Shown here: piece by piece, positions 8,748 to 16,273 of the stretch
How positions within the stretch are numbered: position 1 is the stretch's first letter
How the letters are laid out: the number at the start of each line of letters is the position of its first letter
DNA from: Legionellales bacterium
GTDB taxonomy: Bacteria; Pseudomonadota; Gammaproteobacteria; Comchoanobacterales; Comchoanobacteraceae
Direction: 5' to 3'
NCBI GenBank assembly: GCA_002722995.1
Contig: PBNF01000010.1
Span: 1-35,025, forward strand
Length of the DNA: 35,025 bases
Translations under genes and position numbers: made by a program
The notes under the pieces: model-generated
Seen by the model: the letters and a program-made list of their open reading frames with translations, nothing else
Databases searched by the model: none
What the model was told of the DNA's origin: nothing

Positions 8748-9232
8748 GCGTGATGATTTAGGATCAAAGGATTATGATATTGAAGCCTTGAATCCGTGAA
8801 TCAGCGTATGATTAAGTGGTAAGGATCATATACGATTCTGTTTAGATTTAAATGCTGAAGATTCAATTAGGGCTCTTATCACGAGTTCATCACACTTCAC
8901 TGTCCACCTCATTTTTAAATGCGATGCCGGTGTATGTTGTATTAAAAGCAATCTTGAGATGAAGGGAGCATTTCAATAGGGTATGGATCAATAAAGTGTG
9001 TGCGATGTTGTCATCACCGTTGATTCATAAAGGATCAGTAGAATCAGCGGATGGGTATATTTTATGAGATTGGAGTGAGTGCTCATTCATATTGAGAACG
9101 ATTGTGTCCGTGGATCGATGTGCTGTGAGGGTCGTATTGAGTCTATTGAATCATCGGTACGACGGATGTAAGCCCATAAGGGTGACAAATTCAAGGTGAT
9201 GAGAGACAGGTGATGTAAACTTAAAGAGACGA
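8748..9232. other. 485-nt gap with no gene seen
   Basis: The interval lies between the DAHP synthase gene and the 3' end of tRNA-Phe. I see no convincing ORF with a ribosome site, no strong hairpin with a U tract and no repeat array. It contains several scattered GGATCA-type words and a direct repeat AGGTGATG near 9195 and 9210. It may be decayed sequence; terminators for both flanking units probably lie here but are not recognisable. Confidence 0.5.
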
Positions 9233-9308
9233 TGGTGGCCAGAGGCAGAATCGAACTGCCGACACGAGGATTTTCAGTCCACTGCTCTACCGACTGAGCT
9301 ATCTGGCC
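9233..9308 (-). tRNA. tRNA-Phe (anticodon GAA)
   Basis: The minus strand folds into a 76-nt cloverleaf with encoded CCA (9233-9235). The acceptor GGCCAGA pairs with TCTGGCC, the D stem is GCTC/GAGC, the anticodon loop is CTGAAAA (GAA) and the T arm is GGCAG-TTCGATT-CTGCC. All stems pair except position 28-42 of the anticodon stem, which is U opposite U. It lies just downstream of yggX on the same strand, 36 nt from its stop. Confidence 0.97.
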
Positions 9309-9344
9309 ACACACCCTACATTAAACAGAGTTGCTGGCATGAGG

Positions 9345-9626
9345 TCAAGTCTCATTTGAATCTGAATGCATTTCATCAAACAAAAATTCACACATTTTGT
9401 CATGTAGCAGTTGTTGAGCCTTGGGGTCTGTTGGATTTAACCTTAATTCATTGATCCATTTAGTTTGCATCTGCATCCAGGCATCCCAAGCAGGTTGTGA
9501 GATCTGTTGCATCAAGCGTTGGCCCATTGCTCCGGGTAAGGGGGGGTAGGCTAATGCGGGGGCTTTGCGTTTTAATTTAACACATTGCACCATGAGTTGT
9601 TGATCATTCATAGATAGGTTACTCAT
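9345..9626 (-). CDS. yggX: Fe(2+)-trafficking / oxidative-damage protection protein YggX
   Basis: YggX is a small cytosolic protein linked to protection of iron-sulfur clusters. The conserved core is present: QCVKLKRKAPAL, PPLPGAMGQR, ISQPAWDAWMQMQTKWINE, LRLNP and a C-terminal EFLFDE. The conserved Cys near the N-terminus is there. The start is uncertain: the frame continues to a TTG at 9677, but homology begins at MVQCVKL, so I place the start at ATG 9626 (MSNLSMNDQQ...), with ATG 9611 and 9593 as alternatives; none has a strong ribosome site. In many gammaproteobacteria yggX directly follows mutY. Here about 290 nt separate the two, a stretch where I see no gene, so yggX may have its own promoter. 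Confidence 0.88.
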   Translation of the reverse strand: MSNLSMNDQQLMVQCVKLKRKAPALAYPPLPGAMGQRLMQQISQPAWDAWMQMQTKWINELRLNPTDPKAQQLLHDKMCEFLFDEMHSDSNET

Positions 9627-9913
9627 CTTTAAACCAAAATAGGGTATCAGTTTTGAGACCACAATCAAAGTAATCAAGTCACGCGCACATCTGTATGTCG
9701 ATTCAATACGTGTGATGGATAAGGGTTTAATGTATTCATGAAAAATAAGATTTAGAGCATTTTTGTGCGGGCAAACGGCTATGAGGACACAACGGTTTTC
9801 TTGAGTGAAAGGTGATGATGTGCAGGTTCAGCCCACAGCGCCTTATCCAAGATGGATGCATGTATTCAAACGTGCTGGATCACTTAAATAGGTGGACATG
9901 AGCTTGAATAGAG

Positions 9914-10993
9914 CTACGGGTTTTTTAAACTAAATGCCTGCATCCATCGAGTTAAAGGTCGTGGATGTGCAAAGCAATCTAATCGAGTCAAAGGCTGCCA
10001 AGTGTAACCCTCGGGTACTTGAGAGATAAGGTTAGAGCATTGAATCACAATTGGAATAATAGTGAGTTTGAAATGTGTGAAGGTATGCTGTATCCAAGGG
10101 TCTGTTTCAATCTTGATTTGATCAGATGTCGTGTGTGTCAGATCAAACGTATGGTACAGTGTCAGTCCAGTTTCCAGTGATGGGGGGAGCCATAAGCCGC
10201 CCCAAAGCCCTTTAGCCTGGTGTTGCTTTAATAAAATATGATGAGATGAGACCCATAATAACCATGTGCTATATTTTTGGGGCTGTGTGCGTTTAGGTCT
10301 AGGTGCTGGGCAGGTATGTGTGGTCTGATTTAAATAAGATAAACATTGATCAGACAGTGGGCAGGTGTGGCAACTTGGCTGTTGACGTGTACATAAAAGC
10401 GCCCCTAAATCCATCATAGCCTGTGTAAAATGATGCGGGTTTGTTTGTGGAACGAGCTGTTCAGATAAGGCCCATAATGTTTTTAAGTTTTGAGGGTGTC
10501 CAGGCCATCCATTTAAGTTAATTAAACGCGCTAAAACACGTTTAACATTCCCATCTAAAATCGGAGCAGGTTGTTTGAAAGCCAATGAAGCAATAGCTCC
10601 TGCGGTTGAACGCCCAATCCCCGGTAATGTGATCAAGTCATCAACCGTATGGGGCAGCACGCCTTTAAATTCATTAACAAGGATTTGAGCGGTGCGGTGT
10701 AGATTTCGTGCACGCGCATAATAACCTAAACCGCTCCAATGGGCTAAGACCTCGTCTTCATGCGCTTCAGATAGCGCTTTTAAAGTCGGGAATTTTGACA
10801 TAAAGCGTTCAAAATAAGGAATCACAGTCTTGACTTGAGTTTGTTGACACATGATTTCTGAAATCCAGACTCGATAAGGAGAAGCTGGATTTTGCCAAGG
10901 TAAATCATGCCGGCCAGATTGATGATACCACTGGAGTAATTGAGATTGAAGCTGTGAAGGTTCAAGCGGGTCGTAAGTACTGTTTTGATCCAT
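9914..10993 (-). CDS. mutY: A/G-specific adenine glycosylase MutY
   Basis: It removes adenine mispaired with 8-oxoguanine. The catalytic Glu46 lies in WISEIMCQQTQV, the helix-hairpin-helix is LPGIGRSTAGA (Ser in place of the lyase Lys of endonuclease III), and the catalytic Asp147 lies in ILDGNVKRVLARL. The [4Fe-4S] site has the spacing C-x6-C-x2-C-x5-C (Cys201, 208, 211, 217). A NUDIX-like 8-oxoG recognition domain follows from about residue 230. ATG 10993 is used; the preceding TTG at 10996 is in frame but unlikely. The start lies 4 nt after the asmA stop, with AGGA about 9 nt upstream inside the asmA end, so the two are probably cotranscribed. 359 aa is normal. Confidence 0.95.
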   Translation of the reverse strand: MDQNSTYDPLEPSQLQSQLLQWYHQSGRHDLPWQNPASPYRVWISEIMCQQTQVKTVIPYFERFMSKFPTLKALSEAHEDEVLAHWSGLGYYARARNLHRTAQILVNEFKGVLPHTVDDLITLPGIGRSTAGAIASLAFKQPAPILDGNVKRVLARLINLNGWPGHPQNLKTLWALSEQLVPQTNPHHFTQAMMDLGALLCTRQQPSCHTCPLSDQCLSYLNQTTHTCPAPRPKRTQPQKYSTWLLWVSSHHILLKQHQAKGLWGGLWLPPSLETGLTLYHTFDLTHTTSDQIKIETDPWIQHTFTHFKLTIIPIVIQCSNLISQVPEGYTWQPLTRLDCFAHPRPLTRWMQAFSLKNP

Positions 10994-10996
10994 CAA

Positions 10997-12817
10997 TTAT
11001 CGTCCTAAAAATGAAGACCACATGGTTTGAATGGGCGTTCGGTAAGGCAGTGTAAGCAGTGTTCTGGAAAAATGAGTTAAAGGATCTAAAGGGTTATTGG
11101 AGTCAATCTTTAATTTTTGTAAAGTCCCCGAGAGGGTGTACTCCGTTTGAGAAAGGGGGGTTATTTGAATGCGATGAACGCCCTGGATGGATTGATTGAT
11201 CAGGTTTAAGGTCAGGTTTCCGTGTGCAATTTGATGCTGAGTGCACAATTGATAGTGTGTTTTCAATAACTCAGAAGAGAGGTGTTTAAAGGTTGCATTG
11301 AGGCGTGTAAAAGGAAGAGCCTGCATTTGAGCATGATCAATGGGATGTTGGATATGCCAATAACCTGTATCTGCATTGAGGGTGGCAGATGTGATAGGAT
11401 GGTGAGGGTCGGTTAAGGTGCAGTGTCCTGAGCGATTGAGCTTTAAAGCTCCATCGGCTTCTATTGGAATATGAAGATGCAATAAGGTATCAAGCCAGTG
11501 ATGAAGCGACGCATGCTTTAATTGAAGGCTAGATAGGCACTGAGCTTGACCCCATAGCCAATGCGTTTCATCGTAAGCATAGGCCCACTGCCCTTGAGGG
11601 ATCAGTGTCCCAGACGAATCTAAATGTAGTGATTGTTCAGACACATCAAGGGTGCCTTTAGCATGTAATAATTGAGTATGCGTATCGATCAAAATCGGTT
11701 GAGCAATGGTGTAATTCAATCGATGCTTGTGTTTAAACGCGTGTTTAAGCAAGGCATTGATCCAATCAGGTCGGGCAGCTGTGTGAGTGGTGGCTGTCGC
11801 TTTAGGCTGATAATGTTTAAGTGAAAGATGATCAATCATCCATTGAGTGTGATCTGGGTAGAATACAGCGGCCACTGGAGTGTCATCAAGGTGTGCCGTC
11901 AGCTGTGTAAGCCCTGTTGAGTTTTTTGACCATTGTGCATTGATGCGTTCAAATGCTTGGTCTTTAAATGGCAGAGGATATCCTAACATTTCTGCAGTGG
12001 TGTGTAGATTAAAGTCTGGAATATGAACAGTGCCTATCAGATCAGCGTGATGCTGAGTTAAGTCACCTTGAAGATGAATGCCAGCGAAATCAACAGCTAG
12101 ATCCTTCAATGTGATCGTATGGGGTTTAAGGGTTAAGTTAAAGAGGGCATTGAGGGGCAGTGGTTGTTTATGCCAACCTTTTAAAGCTAATTTTAAGTGA
12201 GTATTGATGAACGATACTGTATGTGTGGTTAGATTGATTAAAGCACTCAAACTTAAGTGAATCGGTTGGATCTCTGGGTGAATAAGATTCATACGTGTCT
12301 GAAGGGTGGTGGGGGCATTGAAATTTAATACAGGAATATTCAGTTCGAGATCTTTGAATTGAAATGAAGCGGTTGGATCAGTGCATTGAATCCGATCAAG
12401 TGTAATTCTAGTGTTTGGGAAGGCGCTCAGATGAGGTTTGAGGGAAAGTGCTTGTAGGGTTTTAAGGTTGAATGTTTTGATGTTAATGCCACTTAAATGG
12501 AGGTGTGATGGGTAGGTTTGACCAAGGAGTAAATTTAAAATTGACCAATGGGCTTGTAATTCATCAATCGTTAATGCGCCCAGTCCAAAATCAGATGTTT
12601 TAATGCTTTTGAAGTGTAGTGTTGGTTGAGGATAAAACGAAAAAGTAGGAGCGCGATCCAGTTTGAATTGAATGGGATCAAAGGGAATCAAATGATTTAA
12701 AGCTTCTGGGTCACGTTGGGTTTGCTGGATGGTATGCACAATACGCAGTGTCATAAAAATTAAAAGCATGAGCCCAGCAATAAATAATAGTATTTTGATC
12801 CGAGGGAGATACTTCAT
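10997..12817 (-). CDS. AsmA-family envelope protein
   Basis: AsmA-like proteins are anchored in the inner membrane by one N-terminal helix and extend a long beta-rich groove into the periplasm; relatives are implicated in phospholipid transport to the outer membrane and in assembly. Here residues 8-26 form the single hydrophobic anchor (KILLFIAGLMLLIF), followed by alternating hydrophobic/hydrophilic stretches typical of beta strands, with many xLHLxGxxIK-type patterns and a conserved-looking C-terminus ending FLGR. Length (606 aa) is usual. The gene lies directly upstream of mutY, an arrangement known from other gammaproteobacteria, and is divergent from trmB across 104 nt. Assignment rests on the anchor, the fold pattern and context more than on sharp motifs. 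It has many His and Thr residues but no catalytic site. Confidence 0.75.
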   Translation of the reverse strand: MKYLPRIKILLFIAGLMLLIFMTLRIVHTIQQTQRDPEALNHLIPFDPIQFKLDRAPTFSFYPQPTLHFKSIKTSDFGLGALTIDELQAHWSILNLLLGQTYPSHLHLSGINIKTFNLKTLQALSLKPHLSAFPNTRITLDRIQCTDPTASFQFKDLELNIPVLNFNAPTTLQTRMNLIHPEIQPIHLSLSALINLTTHTVSFINTHLKLALKGWHKQPLPLNALFNLTLKPHTITLKDLAVDFAGIHLQGDLTQHHADLIGTVHIPDFNLHTTAEMLGYPLPFKDQAFERINAQWSKNSTGLTQLTAHLDDTPVAAVFYPDHTQWMIDHLSLKHYQPKATATTHTAARPDWINALLKHAFKHKHRLNYTIAQPILIDTHTQLLHAKGTLDVSEQSLHLDSSGTLIPQGQWAYAYDETHWLWGQAQCLSSLQLKHASLHHWLDTLLHLHIPIEADGALKLNRSGHCTLTDPHHPITSATLNADTGYWHIQHPIDHAQMQALPFTRLNATFKHLSSELLKTHYQLCTQHQIAHGNLTLNLINQSIQGVHRIQITPLSQTEYTLSGTLQKLKIDSNNPLDPLTHFSRTLLTLPYRTPIQTMWSSFLGR

Positions 12818-12921
12818 TTTTTATGCCAATTGATCGTAACTTTAGTGTGCCTTTTTTTTTAATTGATCTCAAAGTATTTATTGAGTTTTTATCGTTAAGA
12901 TAATAACTTAAGTGATTGTGA

Positions 12922-13641
12922 ATGAATAAAGTGTTTGCTATGACCACCTCAACAACGCCTTCGTATCCACTGATTTTAACAACAGGTCGTTTGCGTGCAC
13001 GTATGACTCGAGCACAAAAAAAAATAATGAATGAAGGTGCGTCCCCCTATCTCTTGGAGTTAGATGGACAGCCTCTGGATTGGGGGGTACTGTTTTCAAA
13101 GCAGGCGCCTGTTTTGTGTGAGATTGGCTTTGGTGATGGAGGGTGTTTAGCTGCAGTGGCTCAAGCTCATCCTGACTGGAACTGCTTGGGTATGGATTTA
13201 TATATGCCAGGTGTTGCAAGTGCTTTAATTCGCCTCGAGAAAATGCAGCTAAATAATGTCAGAATCGTTCATGATGATGCGCGCCTTGTGTTTAATTGTA
13301 TCCAACCAGGCAGTGTGTCTCGAATTCATGTTTTATTTTCAGATCCTTGGCCTAAAGCGCGTTGTCATAAACGACGATTAATTCAAATAGATCAAATGAA
13401 CAGTTGGTTAAATGCGCTCAAGCCAGGAGGGTTTCTTTATATTGCAACCGATGATTCTGGATATGCTGAACATATTGAATCTTGTGTCAATGAGTTGGAA
13501 GCCATTGATCGGTTGAATCCCCAGGGCTCAACAAACTTTATGCCTCATTTAAAAGAAAGGCCTGTTACAAAATATGAGCTTAGGGCTCAGCGTCTAGGGC
13601 ATACTGTATTCGAATGGTGTTTACAGTCCTCGCTGGATTAA
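12922..13641 (+). CDS. trmB: tRNA (guanine-N7-)-methyltransferase TrmB
   Basis: It methylates G46 in the variable loop of tRNAs using S-adenosylmethionine. The SAM site CEIGFGDGG, the LFSDPWPKARCHKRRL catalytic loop and the C-terminal RPVTKYELRAQRLGH, which in the family binds substrate tRNA, are all present. 239 aa is normal. The start could be ATG 12922 or ATG 12940; neither has a strong ribosome site. The gene is divergent from the asmA-mutY-yggX group, as its E. coli homologue yggH is next to mutY. Its stop is shared tail-to-tail with the next gene: the palindrome TTAA at 13638-13641 provides TAA on both strands. Confidence 0.95.
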   Translation: MNKVFAMTTSTTPSYPLILTTGRLRARMTRAQKKIMNEGASPYLLELDGQPLDWGVLFSKQAPVLCEIGFGDGGCLAAVAQAHPDWNCLGMDLYMPGVASALIRLEKMQLNNVRIVHDDARLVFNCIQPGSVSRIHVLFSDPWPKARCHKRRLIQIDQMNSWLNALKPGGFLYIATDDSGYAEHIESCVNELEAIDRLNPQGSTNFMPHLKERPVTKYELRAQRLGHTVFEWCLQSSLD

Positions 13642-14360
13642 CTGTTGTTTTGAGGGGGAGTGAGGTAGCCTGTTTCCTGAATGGGGCTGACTCGATGTTT
13701 AAACGTCACAGGTGCTGAAGATAAAATCTCTACATTATAGCGTGTGGGGTGTTTAACTGTTGTATGAGGGTTGATAGAAATTAAGTGGTACAATCCAATT
13801 TCATCGCCTGCTTTAACGTAGCGTAGCAAAGTGCCATGCTCAGCTGTTTGGACAATACAATAATGCTCAAGTGTTTTTTGTATTGCTGCTTGGTAGTGGC
13901 GGTGGCCTGCAACATATTCGCCTAATTTGAAAAGAGGTGACATGCAGTCATCTTGAATCATGAAGTCAATTGCAAGTGGGGTATGCTGTCTGAATATATT
14001 GACCATTTTAGAAATGCGTTGCATTTCAATTTCACTCATGAGTGTGTGATTTTTCCTAGCACAGGATAGATCAAGTGTGGTATAGGGTTGAGGTTCTGGG
14101 CCGATGCCGTGCAGCAGCCATGTAAGGCTACACTTAATCTTTTCAGCTTGTGCCGCGCGCAAAATAATTTTTGCACCTTTTTCAGTTAATCCACCAAAAC
14201 GTGCTGATTCCCAGTTTTGTAAAGTGCCTCTTGCGATACCATAACGTAAGCGAATCATTTCTCTTGAGAGTCCCATCATGCTTCTAAGGGCCATGCATCG
14301 AGAGGCTCTTGACTGGGGGGCTGAAAGATCCGACGTATCAGCTGAACACACTTTAACCAT
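13638..14360 (-). CDS. HTH regulator with degenerate S24 (LexA/CI-like) domain
   Basis: Residues about 20-55 form an XRE-type helix-turn-helix (SREMIRLRYGIARGTLQNWES), and about 130-215 match the S24 fold of LexA and phage repressors (IQDDCMSPLFKLGEYV ... LISINP). In cleaving members the pattern is D-S-M-x-P with a catalytic Ser, plus a Lys in the following strand. Here the Ser position is Cys139 and the strand reads TLLRYV with no Lys, so self-cleavage looks lost. It is therefore more likely a stable DNA-binding regulator than an SOS-type repressor. A 41-aa ORF lies 35 nt upstream on the same strand. ATG 14360 has AAGG 8 nt upstream. Target genes are unknown. It may be of phage origin, but no other phage gene is near. 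Confidence 0.75.
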   Translation of the reverse strand: MVKVCSADTSDLSAPQSRASRCMALRSMMGLSREMIRLRYGIARGTLQNWESARFGGLTEKGAKIILRAAQAEKIKCSLTWLLHGIGPEPQPYTTLDLSCARKNHTLMSEIEMQRISKMVNIFRQHTPLAIDFMIQDDCMSPLFKLGEYVAGHRHYQAAIQKTLEHYCIVQTAEHGTLLRYVKAGDEIGLYHLISINPHTTVKHPTRYNVEILSSAPVTFKHRVSPIQETGYLTPPQNNS

Positions 14361-14395
14361 GAAGTAACCTTGATTTTTCAGAATTAACTGAATGA

Positions 14396-14521
14396 TTAAG
14401 ATTCGATGTTATGCATTAGATGGTACTGCTGATATAAGGTTTTAGCAGCTTGGAAGTCATTCTGCATCAATAACTCATTGATATTTGTTTGCTCTTCATC
14501 GGTTAAATCTTGATAAGGCAT
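14396..14521 (-). CDS. Small 41-aa ORF upstream of the HTH regulator
   Basis: The product starts MPYQDLTDEEQTNINELL and ends in NIES. It is acidic and probably helical, with no transmembrane segment and no family I recognise. The case for translation is a strong ribosome site: AAAGGAG with 6 nt to ATG 14521. The ORF ends 35 nt before the regulator's start, so the two are probably cotranscribed. It could be a small partner or modulator of the regulator, or a leader peptide. No homology search could be run. Confidence 0.6.
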   Translation of the reverse strand: MPYQDLTDEEQTNINELLMQNDFQAAKTLYQQYHLMHNIES

Positions 14522-14552
14522 TAGACACTCCTTTGTCTTAAGTTTAAACAAT

Positions 14553-14580
14553 ATATTACATTATGAGCTATTTGGGTTAA
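14553..14580 (-). promoter_or_regulatory. Candidate promoter for the small ORF/regulator pair
   Basis: On the minus strand TTAACC (14575-14580) and TAATAT (14553-14558) are 16 nt apart, about 30 nt upstream of the small ORF's ATG. Both boxes are partial matches, in a very AT-rich stretch. Confidence 0.25.
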
Positions 14581-14630
14581 TTGATCTGTAAGGGATGGTT
14601 GCATTTTTATGTGAGAAAAAGCTCACGCAA

Positions 14631-15473
14631 TCAGTACATTAAATTATCGATTAGCCGTGTTCCTTCAAGCCAAGCCGCCACTAAAATAATCCCATGTGGT
14701 GCAGTAGAGGTGATATGAGTTAAGGTGATAGGATCGCAAACTGATAAATAATCTACTTCAAACCCTAAGGTCTGTAATTGATGGGTGTGGGTTTTGATCA
14801 ATGATTCAGGAGAAGTATGCTGTTGTAATGCGGTGGCCATTGTCGATAACGTTTTAAACAGTTGAGGGGCAATCATAAGTGCTGTTTCAGATAAATATTG
14901 ATTGCGTGAGCTGAGCGCAAGTCCGTTATCCATCCGCACGGTGGGCACGCTATGAACCACTGTTGGAATGAAAAAATCTTGAATCAGTTGTCGAATCATG
15001 GCCAATTGTTGATAATCTTTTTCTCCGAAAAAGATCTGATCAGGTTGGCAGCAATTGAGCAGTTTCAGCACCACCGTACTCACGCCTTGAAAGAAATGTG
15101 GACGACTGTGCCCGCATAAGTAAGTTCGCATCTTGCGAGGTAATACTTGTGTTTGATCATCTAGTGCGCCAGGGTAAAGTGTTTCAACTGTGGGTGTAAA
15201 GATCGCATGTACGCCGCGTTGCTCAAGCTGAGTAATATCTTGGCCCAGTGTGCGCGGATAGGTATCAAAATCTTCATGAGGGCCAAACTGTGTTGGGTTC
15301 ACAAAAATACTCACAATCACCTGATCGGCTACAGCAAGGGCGCTATCAATCAGTGTCATATGGCCTTCATGTAAAGCGCCCATGGTAGGCACCAGTGCAA
15401 GTGTTTGGTGAGCACATTGAGCTCTGAATTGATGGCATTGCTCTGGGGTATGTAGATGAAGGAGTCGTGTCAC
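14631..15473 (-). CDS. panC: Pantothenate synthetase PanC
   Basis: It condenses pantoate with beta-alanine using ATP to make pantothenate, the vitamin precursor of CoA. Signatures include TMGALHEGHMTLI with the HxGH ATP-binding motif, VSIFVNPTQFGPHEDF, FFGEKDYQQL and MDNGLALSSRNQYLS (KMSKS-like region). 280 aa matches the family. The start is GTG 15473, with AGG 7 nt upstream. It lies 8 nt after the panB stop, the last gene of a panE-panB-panC operon. The beta-alanine-forming PanD is not in this window. Confidence 0.96.
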   Translation of the reverse strand: MTRLLHLHTPEQCHQFRAQCAHQTLALVPTMGALHEGHMTLIDSALAVADQVIVSIFVNPTQFGPHEDFDTYPRTLGQDITQLEQRGVHAIFTPTVETLYPGALDDQTQVLPRKMRTYLCGHSRPHFFQGVSTVVLKLLNCCQPDQIFFGEKDYQQLAMIRQLIQDFFIPTVVHSVPTVRMDNGLALSSRNQYLSETALMIAPQLFKTLSTMATALQQHTSPESLIKTHTHQLQTLGFEVDYLSVCDPITLTHITSTAPHGIILVAAWLEGTRLIDNLMY

Positions 15474-15481
15474 AACATTGC

Positions 15482-16273
15482 CTATGATCTGGGTGTTGGG
15501 AAGGTGCCTGTTTTGACTGCCGTGCGGTAAGCGCAGATTGCCTCTATGATTGAGGGGAATGTTTCATTCAAAAAGCATTCAGCAAACGGTGGAATGCCTT
15601 GAGGTGTGAGTCCAAGTAAGTCATAGCTTACTAAAATTTGTCCATCACATCCTGGGCCTGCTCCAATGCCTATTACAGGGCAAGGGAGTTCTTTAGAAAG
15701 GGTCTCAGCCAATGCGTCCGGCACACATTCTAAAACCAATATAGCTGCACCCGCTTCGCAGAGTTTATGAGCTGATTCAATCAGTTCATGCGCTTGATGT
15801 TCTTGTTTTCCGATCAGTTTGGGGCCACTAAAAGCATGCACCGATTGAGGGGTATAGCCTAAATGAGCGCACACAGGGACGCCACAGTTCGTTAAGTGTT
15901 GAATGATTGGGATTAACCAAGTGCCACCTTCTAATTTGACCATTTGAGCCCCTGCTTGCATGATGGCTTGAGCCGCTTGTAGTGCACGCTCTAGAGTGGC
16001 CTGCGCTAAGAAAGGGATGTCGGCCATTAAAAAACTGTAGGATAATTGTTGTCTGACAGCACGTGTGTGATAGCAAATGTCGTTCACTGAGACCGGAATG
16101 GTTGAATCATGACCTTGAATCACTTGGCCCAAGGAGTCTCCAACCAAAACCAGTTCAATCTGTGCTTTATTTAAATGATAAGCAAAACTTGAATCATAGC
16201 AAGTGAGTGCGCAGATGGGTTCATTTTGATGCTTCATGTGTTGCAATTTTTTAAGGGTCAGTGAATGTGTCAT
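15482..16273 (-). CDS. panB: 3-methyl-2-oxobutanoate hydroxymethyltransferase PanB
   Basis: It transfers a hydroxymethyl group from 5,10-methylene-THF to alpha-ketoisovalerate, giving ketopantoate. Visible motifs are LTCYDSSFA, VGDSLG, MADIPF, QMVKLEGG, CAHLGYTPQSVHAF and GIGAGPGCDGQILV, covering the metal and ketoacid sites. The 263-aa length is normal. ATG 16273 has AGGA 5 nt upstream and overlaps the end of panE by 23 nt, indicating translational coupling. It links this operon to the folate pool supplied by pab and folC genes elsewhere in the window. Confidence 0.96.
   Translation of the reverse strand: MTHSLTLKKLQHMKHQNEPICALTCYDSSFAYHLNKAQIELVLVGDSLGQVIQGHDSTIPVSVNDICYHTRAVRQQLSYSFLMADIPFLAQATLERALQAAQAIMQAGAQMVKLEGGTWLIPIIQHLTNCGVPVCAHLGYTPQSVHAFSGPKLIGKQEHQAHELIESAHKLCEAGAAILVLECVPDALAETLSKELPCPVIGIGAGPGCDGQILVSYDLLGLTPQGIPPFAECFLNETFPSIIEAICAYRTAVKTGTFPTPRS

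Noticed and set aside
8617..8799. Overlapping plus-strand frame at the end of the DAHP synthase gene
   Set aside because: It lies almost wholly inside a strongly supported gene in another frame.
8852..8962. 36-codon plus-strand ORF in the 8748-9232 gap
   Set aside because: No ribosome site and no recognisable composition; chance length in AT-rich DNA.
9087..9314. 75-aa minus-strand frame across the tRNA
   Set aside because: Its first part is a translation of the tRNA-Phe gene (SVEQWTENPRVGSS-like), a well-known artefact.
9813..9899. Short plus-strand ORF of about 28 codons after AAAGGTG
   Set aside because: Spacing to the first ATG is too short, it is antisense to the mutY-yggX spacer, and its composition is not protein-like.
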